Counted from the stretch's first letter, positions 13,061-25,000 are shown. The stretch is DNA of 64,000 bases from Epiperipatus broadwayi (GCA_028023455.1 JAQFVV010000030.1:10134876-10198875); one strand, 5' to 3'. The notes: generated from the sequence alone by a model not told the origin. A program made the numbers and translations.

Positions 13061-13744
13061 ATTATTTTTGCTTAAAACTGGAAATATGCTTGCAGTTATA
13101 AAACTGAGAATGACAAAATGTATAGTTAGTAGTTTTCTAGTGCGGATGTATATAATTATACAAGCAAGTTCATTTGAATTTATAGCATTATATTTCTGAA
13201 GTTCAGGCTGGAAGCTGACTAGTAGATGAGAGATGCTTTAGATTCAGGAAGTCCAGTTGCATTAGGTTTAAGCTTATTAACAAAAGTCCAAAAACTACTT
13301 TGAGCATGTGAATAAAATAATGCTGGATCAAGCATATAATATATGATTGTAGAGTGAAGAAAACTGCTTGTAAATTTATGGTATCAGAAAAATGTTGTTA
13401 ATGGTGACATGCCCAAACCTTACTAGAGGATCACATCCTTTTTATATATCCAATTGACCACAAAGATTATTGGTTGTCATAGCAAGATTTTGATTTATAT
13501 TCCATGTATATATTATTACTTTAAAAACTAAATAGCTTTGTTATTTATTTCACACTTTTATATATTTTAATAAATTTCATTAAATTTATATCATCTATTA
13601 TAGTTTGAACAATTTTGTATTTTGTAGCCTATTTAGAAAACATTATAGTTAAAAAATTTATTTAAATCATTGCATGGAATTTCTATTTATGCCTAATGCT
13701 TATATCTGCAAGTCTATTTGATTTCTTATGAGACTTCATAATTG

Positions 13745-13800
<56 letters not shown>

Positions 13801-14340
13801 GTCAGATATATATATATATATATATATATAACATCTTATCTGACTATTAATTAACTCTGATAATAATCTGAGGTAAAAACATGTCAATCTTTAAGTATAA
13901 AGAAGTTAATGTTATTTTTATTTGCAAGATCAAGTGATTATAATTTATTCTGCCAGTTTTAATTTATTGTGGTCTTAATTATGTCATAGTTGGAAAATTT
14001 GTATTATTGCACAAAAATTTATCTTTATATATAATGTTTACATCTGGAAGTTCATGATAATCTTTAATTAACATAATTCATTGTGAGAGAGATTTGATTT
14101 TTTGTATCTTTTAAAGAAGTTAAGTCTAAGAAATAACTATTATAAGAACCTGGTATTAAGTTAAGATGGATTTAATGAGGCTCAGACAAATGGTTTTGTT
14201 ATTTGCTAAATCAAATTATTTCAGTTTCCTATCCCAATTTTAATGAATTATGACTTTAATTATTTCATAACTGAAAAAATTTGTTGCATAGAAATCCACT
14301 TTTATATTTAATATTTATGTTTGTATGTCTGCAAAAATGT
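13061..14340. other. FMO intron 4, AT-rich, with a long (AT)n tract
   Basis: The sequence is AT-rich and non-coding. A long AT microsatellite occupies 13747-13797 and 13807-13832. It is bracketed by TAATAGTCAGATA and ATCTGACTATTAATTA, which are inverted relative to each other. Nothing else is recognised. Confidence 0.7.
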
Positions 14341-14344
14341 TTAA

Positions 14345-14600
14345 TATGTGTGTGAGATGATAATCTAGACTAAGTAATAAGTGCTGGTTCAGCATGAAAT
14401 ACATACATTGGTGATTATTTATCTTTTCTACATGTGTGTGGGGGAGATGATAATCTGAACCAACTGATGAGTGCTGGTTCAGCATGAAATACGTATATTG
14501 GTAATTATTTATCTTTTCTACATGTGTGTGGTCATGTGTATCAGTAGTATGAGATAGTGTGGATAGTTGAAGGTTGCTTGAAGGTCTGAATTCAAATCCC
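14345..14600 (+). mobile_element. Family A hammerhead repeat with two ribozyme motifs 90 bp apart
   Basis: Two tandem blocks start at GATGATAATCT (14356 and 14446). Each carries the hammerhead arrangement followed by ATTATTTATCTTTTCTACAT. After the second copy come GTGTATCAGTAGTATGAGAT and a GTCTGAATTCAAATCCC end. That end resembles a tRNA B box, but the rest does not fold as a tRNA by eye. Confidence 0.75.
14449..14508 (+). ncRNA. Hammerhead ribozyme motif, family A (best preserved core)
   Basis: The order is: stem I 5' strand ending ACCAA; CTGATGA; stem II GTGCTG/CAGCAT closing a 3-nt loop (six pairs, one G·T); GAAA; TACGTA; TA; then TTGGT, which pairs with ACCAA. With the flanking A and T, stem III is the 8-nt palindrome ATACGTAT, implying a dimer. 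Cleavage would be expected after the A before TTGGT. An outer stem I extension (AATC with GATT in related copies) supports the fold. The neighbouring upstream copy (14359-14418) has a mutated CTGATGA. Confidence 0.8.
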
Positions 14601-14787
14601 CTATATTTTTAATACAATAACAATAATATTTGGATATAAAAAATAAACTAGATAAAAAAATATTATTAAAAGTTTTATAAGAATGAAACAAAAAAATACA
14701 ATATTAAACAGTAATAATAAAATAGATTGTTATTTAGAATCTGCATAAAAAATTTAAAAATAACTTCCATATATTTAATAATCTTAC

Positions 14788-14965
14788 TTTGTTTGCAACA
14801 TGGGAAACTTCTAGTCCAATATCCAATCCTGAATGTCCTGCTCCTAAAAGAACAACATTTCTTCCAAAAAAGGCACCTGGTTCTCTATAATCGTGACTAT
14901 GTAAAATTGAGCCTTTGAACCTGGCTATACCACTAATAACTGGGATATCTGGTATTGAAAAATGC
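14788..14965 (-). CDS. FMO exon 4 (residues 160-219): FMO signature and NADPH motif
   Basis: The acceptor is ATTTAG and the donor is GTAAGA. The exon completes Gly160 and adds 59 codons. It carries the diagnostic FMO signature FxGxxxHxxxY as F176, G178, H182 and Y186. Next comes the NADPH-binding glycine motif GAGHSG at 201-206, inside NVVLLGAGHSGLDIGLE. These two motifs separate FMOs from other flavoprotein oxidoreductases and make the assignment firm. The exon ends in phase 0. It lies between the two 2.5-kb direct repeats at 5.8-8.4 and 17.4-19.9 kb. Confidence 0.95.
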
Positions 14966-15658
14966 CTAAATAATAAGTTACAACTTTTTTAAAATTGAAA
15001 ATATGATATTATAAGAACAATATCAATAAAATGGCTTTTTTTTTGTTTTTCAAACAAAAAAAAAACATATTGCAAAGAAAATGGTTAGATTATGAATGAA
15101 ATATAGTACTTTATATATATATGGTGCTTGTTTTATAGCTAAAGATGCCGTTGGATGGTGCCGTATTCACGCTAAAACTATAAAATATGAACATTCACGG
15201 GCTGTTGATTTTAATAATTTTTCTGTGCTTTTTTGTAATGCGAAAATAAAAACAAAACAAAATTGTCTTTTTTAAATATTATTTTTTATTAACGTATATA
15301 ATTTAAATGATAATAATAAATGTAAAATAAAATAAACAAATTACTATTTGATACGTCTTTTTTATGTTTCTTTATTAGAAAAATAAATTTTGTATCGTAT
15401 ATTTTTTTTACTTGTGTTACGGCTTTTTTTTAATCAATTTTCTATCATAGATTTTTTTACTTGTGTTACGGCTTTTTTTTATGAATTTTCTATCGGATAT
15501 TTTTTTACTTGTGTTACAACTTTTTTGTTGTTGTTGTTGTTTAAAAAATAATAATCGTAATAAAAATTAAAATTTCTTAGTCTATTTTTTATTTTCTTAG
15601 TCTTTGTTTTACTTTTTTTATTTTTTATTAACAGATAAACATATATTACGACTATTTT

Positions 15659-15712
15659 TTAGTTTTAGGTTTAGGGTTAGTTTTGGGGTTAGTTTTAGGG
15701 TTAGGTTTAGTA
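15659..15712 (+). repeat. Telomere-like TTAGGG/TTTAGG tract
   Basis: Degenerate repeats of TTAGGTTTAGGGTTAG type span about 50 bp inside the TIR-bounded element. On the minus strand, in one frame, the tract reads as an open Lys/Pro/Asn/Thr repeat ending in TAG, directly after the 15901-15707 frame but shifted. It may therefore be low-complexity coding rather than a relic of telomere healing. Confidence 0.6.
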
Positions 15713-15901
15713 ATATATAAGTCGTAAAGCTTGCAAATAGGACAAAGCATTATATTTTGTTGTTGGTAAATCACCGAATCTAACAACATGTGTGATTTCA
15801 TGTGCCTTATTGTTTATCTCTTGGAATGTTACGAATACTATGTTACTTGATGCGTTACCGAATTGCAACTCACTAAAAACATAGATCTTTAACATTTTCA
15901 C
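15707..15901 (-). CDS. Small unrecognised reading frame within the TIR element
   Basis: It encodes 64 codons from an ATG, with a fairly ordinary amino-acid mix for this AT-rich DNA (FGNASSNIVFVTFQEINNK, ITHVVRFGDLPTTKY). I do not recognise a family. Its frame ends just before the telomere-like tract. With the upstream frame at 16202-16032 it could be a remnant of a split gene, but no splice evidence is visible. It could equally be chance. Confidence 0.2.
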   Translation of the reverse strand: MKMLKIYVFSELQFGNASSNIVFVTFQEINNKAHEITHVVRFGDLPTTKYNALSYLQALRLIYY

Positions 15902-16590
15902 AATTAAAACTTAAATACAGTATGTTTTACAAAGTCTTAGAATTATTACTTTACAAAATCTGAACATTTTAATCCTTTAAAATTATAAAAAAAAAAAAAC
16001 AAATAAAACTACATTTCCATACAATTCAAATACACACTCTTTCATCAAGTCGTAACTGTTTTATAAACTGTGCAAATTTGGGAAATATATTTGCTTCCAT
16101 GCAACATACATGCTGTGCTGCAACATGACATAGTGGCCTGCATTCTGTAGCACAACAAAAAAGTTGTATTATAGAAAACACGCGTTTGAACGTGTCGGCC
16201 ATGGAAACAGCATTTTTATGACTTTTAGTGCGAAAACAGTGCCATAGAACAGCGTCTTTAGCTATAAGATGAGTACCATATATATATAAAGAGAAAGTAA
16301 AATAGCTTTAAAAAACTACTGCAGAGTAAAGGCTTCTCTAACAGCTTCTCGTGTAGCACAAGACATTACCCATTGGGTTACCAATTGCCAGATAACAAGG
16401 ATTTGAGTGTTTTCTATTTTTGTTTCATTATTTATAAATGTATATTACACTTTAAAGTTTAATTTATTTTTCTATCATTATACTTTATTTTTCCACATTA
16501 ATTAAAATAATGCATTTTTATTTAACTTACATATATTTAAACCACTAAATATCACATTATCATCTCTTATGCTAGCACATAACTCTTATT

Positions 16591-16870
16591 AAACAGGCAA
16601 AACTCTCTACATAGTAGTGCCACTCTGTTACCAACCAGAGTAATCAATGGATGCCAGACGGCCTGTGCATAAAATCCCCATCTAGTGCCTACTCATCCAA
16701 TATCCCCAAACTAGTTTCCTCATTGATGAAGGCCACAAACCAGAATCTAGTTTGGGGATATTGGATGAGTAGGCACTAGATGGGGATTTTATGCACAGGC
16801 CTTTCTGGCATCCATTGGTTACTCTGGTCGGCACAAGGTGCCACTACTGTAAGGAGAGTTTTGCCTGTTT
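16591..16870. mobile_element. Family B fold-back with hammerhead core in the loop
   Basis: Arms 16591-16714 and 16747-16870 are about 124 bp each and nearly perfect inverted copies of the family-B outer segment. The arms meet at CTAG, the stem III palindrome. The 32-nt loop holds the decayed core: TTGATGA, GGCCACAAACC, GAAT (16717-16758 with stem I TCCTCA/TGGGGA, including one G·T). This looks like a head-to-head junction at the ribozyme. Confidence 0.75.
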
Positions 16871-17307
16871 ACATATATTTATATAAAGATGATTGCAAAA
16901 ATATTTGCAGATGTATGATAATGTGTGTAACTGTACATTTTAAAATGTTTTAATATTCATTTTTAAGTTTTAAAAGAACATTGCAAAAGCAATGTGGCAA
17001 CATTAATTACAAATATGAGGGAAAAAGAAAGAAAATGAATGGAAAATGCAGTCATTTTATTAATCACATTACAATATTTTTTTCATGAATATATTAATTC
17101 TAAAAAGGGATAAAACTTTATTTGATACAAAGTTTACTTGTCTATTATGGTATCTCATTTATTACTTTAATAAACTATGACTTGTTAGAATAGTACTATA
17201 TTGCTATCAAACTATTAGTTTTATTAAATATGAATATAAATAATAGCAATATATTTTACTTTGAAATAGATGGGTCATTTATTGAACTGCAATTTTTATT
17301 GGATAAA

Positions 17308-17389
17308 TGAATGTGCTGATGAGTGCTGGTTCAGCACGAAATGTATATATTGGAAATCATTTATCTTTTTCACATGTATGTGGTTATGT
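17308..17389 (+). mobile_element. Family A hammerhead repeat fragment
   Basis: It contains CTGATGA, a perfect stem II GTGCTG/CAGCAC (the G·T of other copies is G-C here), then GAAA and TGTATATA. The 5' stem I strand is missing. The fragment abuts the start of the second 2.5-kb repeat. Confidence 0.7.
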
Positions 17390-19922
17390 TGTAACGGTCA
17401 GAAAACGTGTGATTCGTTAACATAGTGTAGAACTCGACCACCACACAGAATGGCAGCACCATCTAGGTAGCGAAGCCATCCGTAGTACTAAGTTCGAACA
17501 TAGTTTATCGGTTCCACAATACACTCTACAAAACAATGCATCTGATGCAACATTAATAAATATTTCTTTAAGCATGGTGGTCAGGGGTATGCAAGAGATT
17601 CATGATTTTATTTTCGAGTTAGCCAATCAGAACATTAATCTTAAACATTTATATTTAAAGAATCGAGGAAACATATTAGATGGGTATCAAATAAATAAAT
17701 AAAGAAGTAACGGCAGATGTATAGTTTGACATCATTTATTGAAACATTTTAATAATAAATTATTTACTAATAATATTTGGTAATATTTAAATTGAGTAAT
17801 AGAATTTTCCGATACTGTCATATATTCAAGAAATACATTTATTTATTTAAAAACATTTATGCGAAATCATTTTACCAATAATACTTTATATTTAAGATCT
17901 CAGTAGCGGTATTTTCCGATACTGTTATGTTTACAAAGAGAAATACATTTATTTGATGATATAATCTAGTTACCTAAAATTCTCAAGCAAGTATTTCTAA
18001 GGCATGCCTTTAGGGATTTATACTTTTGCAATACAAGAGTCTAAAGTAAGATTTATAATAGTAGCGGTGGACATAGGGCAAATATTTATTTGAGAGTGAA
18101 TTGTCAATAATGCAGGGATGGAGTTATACATAAGATATAAAGTTAATAAAAGAAAACGTGGTATTTCTAGAAAGGTAATTGGAAGTGGCAGTATATTGTA
18201 ACTGCAAACCCATGAATGAGTTTAGAATGGGCTGGCATTTGCCATAGGCCCAAAGAGGTAAGGTGTCACATAAGCATAACCAGGGACAAGTGGTTTGTGC
18301 CATGATTGCCTGCTGGCTGCATGACTTTCGTCAAGCCCTATGGGAGCATTTATTATGTCTGCTTGTGTAGGATGACTGGGGTTAATTTCAACCCTATAGA
18401 ATCCGGAATATTCAAGGCTTGTAATGGGTCATCGCGTCTCTAAAACATAACACATGCATAATGTCTAGACGATTCTGGTAAGATTTAAATATATTTTCTA
18501 ACTTGGCCCTATATTATCAACATTTAATAAAGAATGCTGGTGACTCTCAAAGAAATGCAATTTTATGGAATTATTAATTAAGATTTAATAAAATATAAAA
18601 CAATATATAAACTGGGTGATTATTACAACTAATACATCAGCCATTTGCTAAGCAGTAGACCCTTGCATTACAATGAAGAAAGCATTGAATGCGTGTCGAT
18701 TTGTATGAAAATATTAAGTTATTTATGAAAGTAAATATTAATGAAAAATTTGACACGCATCCACTGTTTCAAATGATCATAGATTTATACTTAGAAAATT
18801 ATGAGCATGCGATAATTAAATAATAAAATGTAGATTTTAGAAATACGTACCTAAGAAAGATAAAGTTAGGCAGGCTAGATTATTAAAGAAGTTTACATAT
18901 TAATTATTAAATTTATAGTTTTACAAATGAAAATTTACAGTTTATAAGTTATAAAAGATGAATAAACTATAGCGGGATATTAGTAGAGTACTCTAGAGAA
19001 TTTGGATACAGGTACCTGTTTTATGAGAAGTTTTCCGATTCAGTGGTCAGTAACAAATTGTTCATGATTCTAGCATTAGCATTTCTTTCCTGTATTTAGG
19101 TGGTTCATTTAATTTAACAGCAGCAGCAGCTTTCTAATTGTTCGGGCAGCAGATCTTAGTTGGTATTCTGGAGGGCATAAGTGAAGGTTCACAGCATACT
19201 ATAGACCATCTCTGGGGAGAATAGTCTTTGGTGCTTACTATTCATGCATACTGTGGCACATAAAACAATATATATCTTTGGAGACTCTCCTGATTGAGAG
19301 CAAAGCTAAAGTTAAACTGAAAGTTTCTAGCAAGTCTAAAATGACCTCCTTTCTTAGATCTTATCGTTTACATTTTTGTTATAGTTTATTTTTGGATTCC
19401 ACTTAATCTGCCCTGCAGATAATCAATGCATTTTGTTAAATTTAATTATAGAGAAAGCTGCCTTTCTATTGTTTACATTTACATTTAGATTTTTATTTTA
19501 TAATTACATTTTAGGGAATTTTTCTTTAATTAATCTATTATCTCTCACCGACCATTGCTTTTAAAATTTCAAATACAAAAGGGAACATATAATTAATCTT
19601 ACTTTTAATTAAATATTACATCAGATTTCTAAAATTATTATTAAATGAAATTTAAACAAAGCAGTAAATAACGGATTTTACAATTTAAAATAAATAGTTA
19701 AAATTATATATTTTGTATAACTAAAAGAGGAAATCTAAATTATATTATTTATCTTTATTTATTGCCTTAAATTTGATATCAAAATGTGTGCATGTTTATG
19801 GTGAATTCTACATATATCTATACATTTTTAATATTGCTACACACACAATTCGATACCAAAAAGTTTAAATTTGGGTAGGATAGAGCGGTGAGTGAGAGAC
19901 GATAGAAAAAGTGAAACTTAAA
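17390..19922 (+). repeat. 2.5-kb dispersed non-coding repeat, copy 2
   Basis: This is collinear with 5797-8387 (see that entry), with many substitutions and small indels and lacking the ~130-bp block. The two copies lie in direct orientation on either side of FMO exon 4. Confidence 0.8.
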
Positions 19923-22900
19923 AACTTTTTTTTTAAATTTTCCATCCCCAAAAATTTCTCAAAAATCTCCTCTCTTTAAGAAATTATTGTATTTATATAA
20001 ATTTATCTATTTGATTACTAAATAAAACTGTTAAAACAGATTATTTATATTATAAAAATATACAGAAGCTACTCATTAATCATCACGCTGCCCAAGAAAA
20101 AGCCTCATCATTCAAGAAATATTGTTTTCATAATGATAACTCATAAAACTATTTTAAAAACCTTCAATTAAATAGGGATACAATCTCTGCACCAATTTGG
20201 TCATCCATGAATTCACATATACAATACAATGTTCAATTTTTGAAAAAATAAGGTAAGGCATAAATATATAATATGTATTTTTTTTTTCCATAATATATAA
20301 TAGAAAACTTTTTAAGTTTTAAATATTGTTTTTTTTTAATGAGCCTGCAAAGACTTGTTTTCAACAGATTTTTACTGTAGGGAGTTAAGCAGAACGTTCA
20401 GTTTGAAACAGTCAGATATGATCACATTGTTTTTTATTAACAGTTTCATTGATTTAAATAATTTTTATAAATTACGAAACTACTAAGCTTATAAAAGATG
20501 AATGATTATAAAATAAAAGGTAAAATCAATTATAGACTTGCTCTGAATTATTCCTCAAAATTAGACAATTATGAATGCGGGACGTTTTCTCTTGGTTTGA
20601 TTCACGGAATTTGAATTTTTATTATTCATATATATTTCCTTAAGTATTACTTGAATATCTACCCTGTCTATTTTTTTAATCAAGACTTCAATGTATCAAA
20701 ATTAATTCTACAATGCATTAAATTAGACACTTTTATTATAGGTTGGCCATTCTTGGGTTAAAAGTCAAAAAGTAAAAGAAAATTTTAAAAAAGATACATT
20801 CATTATGAAGATGAGGTAAAATCATATAAACATCTATTATTAATTGTATTAGTATTTCTTACATGAATAGTACATTAATATTATATCAATTTGAAAAGAA
20901 CTCCTGCTAGAATATCAACATTAACTTGAATCAGATTTTAAACATAAATTTGCCCATAGAAATAAAAAACATTAATATATATCAAAATTTTGCCTACCTT
21001 TTGTATAGGAATTATTATATAATAATTCCCATTGAATGTTAAATTAAAGATTGAAAATGAAGTATTGTATTTAAAGTGTGTAATAGCTAAATGATGTACG
21101 ATTTAATGCAAAAATAAAATATTTGCATATATACCTGTGTCGGAAATGTCCCTTTATCTGTAAATCAATAGTGAGTTAACTTGATGAAAGATACAGTTGA
21201 TTTTAATTTCAAAATAGAGTTGAGATAATATATATTTTTTAAAATTATAATTATTTGTGTAGTAATTTATGTATTGTTTTAATTTTATTTAACAGCGCAA
21301 ATAATATAGAAAATAAATTTCAGATATATTATTTTACTCATTATAAATTAATTATTTTATCAATTAAAGTGATATAACCCATTAGATATTACTTGATTAG
21401 ATAGACTTTGGAAATGAAAATTAATAAAATATAAAAATAGAGGGCAAAATTATTTTTTCCTATTGTCATTTAAAAATATTCCACATCAGGAATATTAAAT
21501 ATTCATCTACGAAAAAACATAAAATATATTAAATGACGTTATAAATAAATGATTGAACAAATATTTAAGCAAGTGATATAAAAAATATATTAATAACTTA
21601 AGAAAAAAATATTTTAATAGTAAATAAAATAATAACAGTATAATGCATATATTCTTAATGTTTAAATAAATTATTGGAACATATATATGATATTTCTATA
21701 TAAATCTCAAAAATATATTTCATTTATTTTAATTATTCTTAGCTAATCATGAATGTCACATGATGATTGTTGTTAATTTTTTTTGCTAATAAGAACTTTA
21801 TTTGCAAAAATGCTTACATTCTTGAATATAAAATTAATGTTTAATTCGAAATGATATGAATGTAGATATGTCTCATATTTTTCACTACTCAATAATGTTC
21901 ATTTATTTTTCTATCTGAGTGAGTCTATTTAAATAGTGTTCTACTTACACTACAAAAAACCACCAAATCCAAGTTTTTAAGGGTTTATAAATATTTTAAT
22001 ATGTTGTATAAAATTTGATCTTGTAGGGCTAAAGATCTTGCATAAAAGTTTAATATTACCTTCGAATAAATGTTCACTGAAGAAATAGTTCAAGCACAAT
22101 TTATAGCTACATATTTGATGTAAAAGAATCAACCTCCCTTAAAGACTTCTATATTTAACAATATTGACAAGTTATTAATATTGAAATTACCAATGACAAA
22201 AATATAATCCTTTGTTAGCTTAATTAATTTTGTATTTACTTATGCTATATAAATTATATATTTATAAACAAGGGTTTACTTATAAATTTCTTTATCAACA
22301 TTAGTTAAAGTATAGATAGTGTTGAAAAGAAAAAAATGTACAAAAGACTATATATATATATTAGATAGATAATATTATTATTTTGCATTTACAACAATTG
22401 TAAGAAGTAAAATATATAGATTCAAATCAAATTTAATTTTAACTGTAAAATTTAATATTTAATAAGTTTTTCCAATGTATTTTGAATAATTTTTGTTTTC
22501 AGTTAATCATTTTAAATAAGTCTTATTTAATTATTCTAGAATATTCAGGATGATATCATAAAGTTTGCAATGTGTGTGTTTATCCTTGTGCACACATATT
22601 GCAGACAGATTAAATTAATTCTAGTTCCTTGATAATAAAAATTGATACAGTTAATTTCTTATTATAGTCCCAATAATGTTGCAAATTATTTTATGAATTT
22701 TGATTTTAAAAATGTAACAAAATTTTTTGTTATACTGTTTAAATAATATTTTAAACTTAGTATTTAAAATTGTTAATAATATTTTAGTGATAAAATAAAG
22801 ATACTTTAATACTGTAATTAAATAAAGTGTTAAATAAAATTTATTTAATATAAAAATTAAATTAGATAAATTATTATAAGAAAAAAAACTTAGACAGAAA

Positions 22901-24264
22901 TTAATTTATATATAAATTAGTTTGTCTAAAAAAATTAAAGTAGCCAATCAAATAAGAAGTAAAGATTATAAATATAATTGTTCAACTCAAGTAGTCAGAA
23001 TCAAGTCATTCGAATCAATTCAATTTAAGTCAATTAGATGTTATAAATTTTTTTTATTTCCAATCAAGTAAAGTTATAATTTTTTAAAATATTTTATTTT
23101 CTTATCAGTCAAGTAGTAAATTATATTTTTAAATGAATTATAATATTAAGAAAGTCAATTTAATTTATTCTACTTTGGAGTAAAAATGAAACTATTCCCT
23201 ATTGTAAAATTTGTATAAAGCTTAATGAAACCTCAGAATGGACGGAGGCAGACATGAGTTATCTAACCAATGTACTAATAATGAGGAGACAGTGTCAAAA
23301 AAGGAGCCATATAGAAAAGAAAATCATACATAGGAGTCATAAATTTATATTTAATTGTATGTGTATAGATGTGTTAAAGGACAATTTTATTTAATATTAA
23401 TGACCAATTTTCAAAAATATAAAGTTTTACAGGATTTGTGTATCCATGTTATTTGGAGAAGAATCATTAAAAATTATATGGAAAGTTACCTCCCATTTAA
23501 AAGAAAAAGAAGAAAGAAAGAAGAATATGTGCAGGTCAATTAATGCATGAAAATAATATTTATATTTATGTATTTTTTCATCTATTATCTGAAAATGCAT
23601 CGTTTATGATATATCTGCTACTTGTTTTTTAAAAACTGAATGAACATTAAATATTTTGCAAATAATGTGTAAATGAGGATAGAGTATTTTAAATTTAGTC
23701 TAAGATGTTATTATTAATCTGAAGATGATCTTATTTTAAAATGCTTATTAAATTTTAGAAAATATTATCTGAATGCTAAAATTTGTGAAAATCTTGTAAC
23801 TAACAATGAAGATACGTGCATGTTGTAAAGAAAGTAATCTTAAAATTAAAAAAATTCTGTATTAAAAGTTATTATCATCTATATGTACATATCTATGTGA
23901 AAAAGGAACTTTTATTAAAAAATTATTTGTTGAAAATTTTAAAGTATAAATGATACTATTTTATAAAGTTTTAACAAGTGCTTCCTGAAGAAAATATTTG
24001 TGTACTGATTTATTAAAAACCTGGATAAGCAAGGGAAATATTTAAATATGAAAAATTACCTGATGAAATAAGTAAATTTATTATGAACCTTTTATTAAAA
24101 TTTGTGTTCACTTGATGAATAAAGTGAACTTTATCAGAAGAAACTTTTATCAAGAAGAGGTGGACAAAATTTCTATTAGATTTTAAGTGATATAACATTT
24201 TGTGTTTTGCAGAATCTGGAGCATTCAGAGAGTAGAAAAGGAAAAAAATCTCTGTTCAGTGAAC
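19923..24264. other. FMO intron 3, AT-rich, nothing recognised
   Basis: This is more than 4 kb of extremely AT-rich DNA with homopolymers and short AT tracts. Short reading frames here (such as 23355-23543) lack family resemblance and are taken as chance. No RNA gene or element edge was identified. Confidence 0.65.
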
Positions 24265-25000
24265 TTGAATTATTATGCCTGAACCTATCCTAGCACCTCT
24301 CTGAGGAGTGCCAAAACACAAAACCATGGGGGGTCCTGACAGAGATATTTTAAATGCTGGCCCTGGCTAAGCATTTACCACAAAGCTTGTTGAGAAATTG
24401 GCAATCCTCATTGATTATATCTTACAAGCTTAAGAGAATTGGGTCAAGTGATCTATCTTATTTTGACTGATTATGTTAACTGTTCTTTCTCTTCAACTTA
24501 GCAGCAAACAAGCAAGTCAAGAACTTTGCAATAGTTTACATTTTTTATATATAAATTAATATTTATTTTAGGGATAATGTTTATTTAAAATATTTGAATT
24601 TTTTTAAATAAAGAAAAATAAATATTTGATAGAAAATTTAATATTTTTTGAAAAGGTAAAATGCCTATAACTTTTTATATGCATGGACATCAATGATGAG
24701 AATGGATTTACCCTATTTAATCCTAATGTTTAGGAATAAGGTAAATGATTATTTATTTATAGTAATATTTAATGCAAGTTTATCTATTATGGTCTTTGGT
24801 TACTGAAACCAGATAGTATGATTATTTTATTAATAATATATTAATTTTTGGAACATCATATAATCTCTATCCAGAATCTTCCCATCTCCAAACAACTGGT
24901 TTCAAGCTTATGGCTCACATCAGTGGAGAGCTAAAATATTCAGACACTAGATCTAAAATATCAACTCAAAACCCAGCACTTATTTTTGATTATTATAACA
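24265..25000. mobile_element. Family C hammerhead repeats, two pieces in opposite orientation
   Basis: The segment at 24265-24450 (plus) matches the reverse complement of 57985-58170. The segment at 24885-25000 (minus) shares the outer part (AGATCTAGTGTCTGAA) with the 58-kb copy but has a different core. Both pieces carry hammerhead-like motifs: at 24301-24337 CTGAGGA, GTG/CAC stem, AAAA, CCATGG; and at 24885-24929. The intervening 24451-24884 is AT-rich and unassigned. Confidence 0.6.
24885..24929 (-). ncRNA. Hammerhead-like motif, family C variant
   Basis: In minus sense: stem I strand TCTCCA, CTGATGT, stem II GAGC/GCTT closing CATAA, GAAA, a short AC/GT stem III with a 5-nt loop, then TGGAGA, which pairs fully with TCTCCA. 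Compared with family B (TCCCCA/TGGGGA) a stem I pair changes from C-G to T-A on both sides. The last base of CTGATGA is changed to T. Confidence 0.6.

Larger units (their letters stand above)
15110..16290. mobile_element. TIR-bounded element of unknown class, 1.2 kb
   Basis: The ends 15110-15190 and 16210-16290 are imperfect inverted repeats. They share TTTATATATATATGG, then TTATAGCTAAAGA and CTAAAA at matching spacing. The termini are TA-rich, so the target duplication cannot be defined. On the minus strand there are two small reading frames, 16202-16032 (about 57 codons, Cys-rich) and 15901-15707. Neither resembles a transposase I know. Inside are three tandem copies of a unit with TTACTTGTGTTACGGC (about 15400-15520) and a telomere-like tract. 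It is probably a non-autonomous DNA transposon. Confidence 0.55.

Noticed and set aside
14530-14600. tRNA-derived SINE head from the GAATTCAAATCCC box
   Set aside because: Only a B-box-like segment is present; no A box or cloverleaf could be traced in any copy.
15659-15712. Interstitial telomere as proof of chromosome fusion
   Set aside because: The tract is short, degenerate and inside a TIR-bounded element, with an open coding-like frame. Fusion is unnecessary to explain it.
5797-19922. The two 2.5-kb repeats as the paired LTRs of one 14-kb retrotransposon
   Set aside because: A host exon (14788-14965) and unrelated repeats lie between them, and no gag or pol is seen. Independent insertions or duplication fit better.
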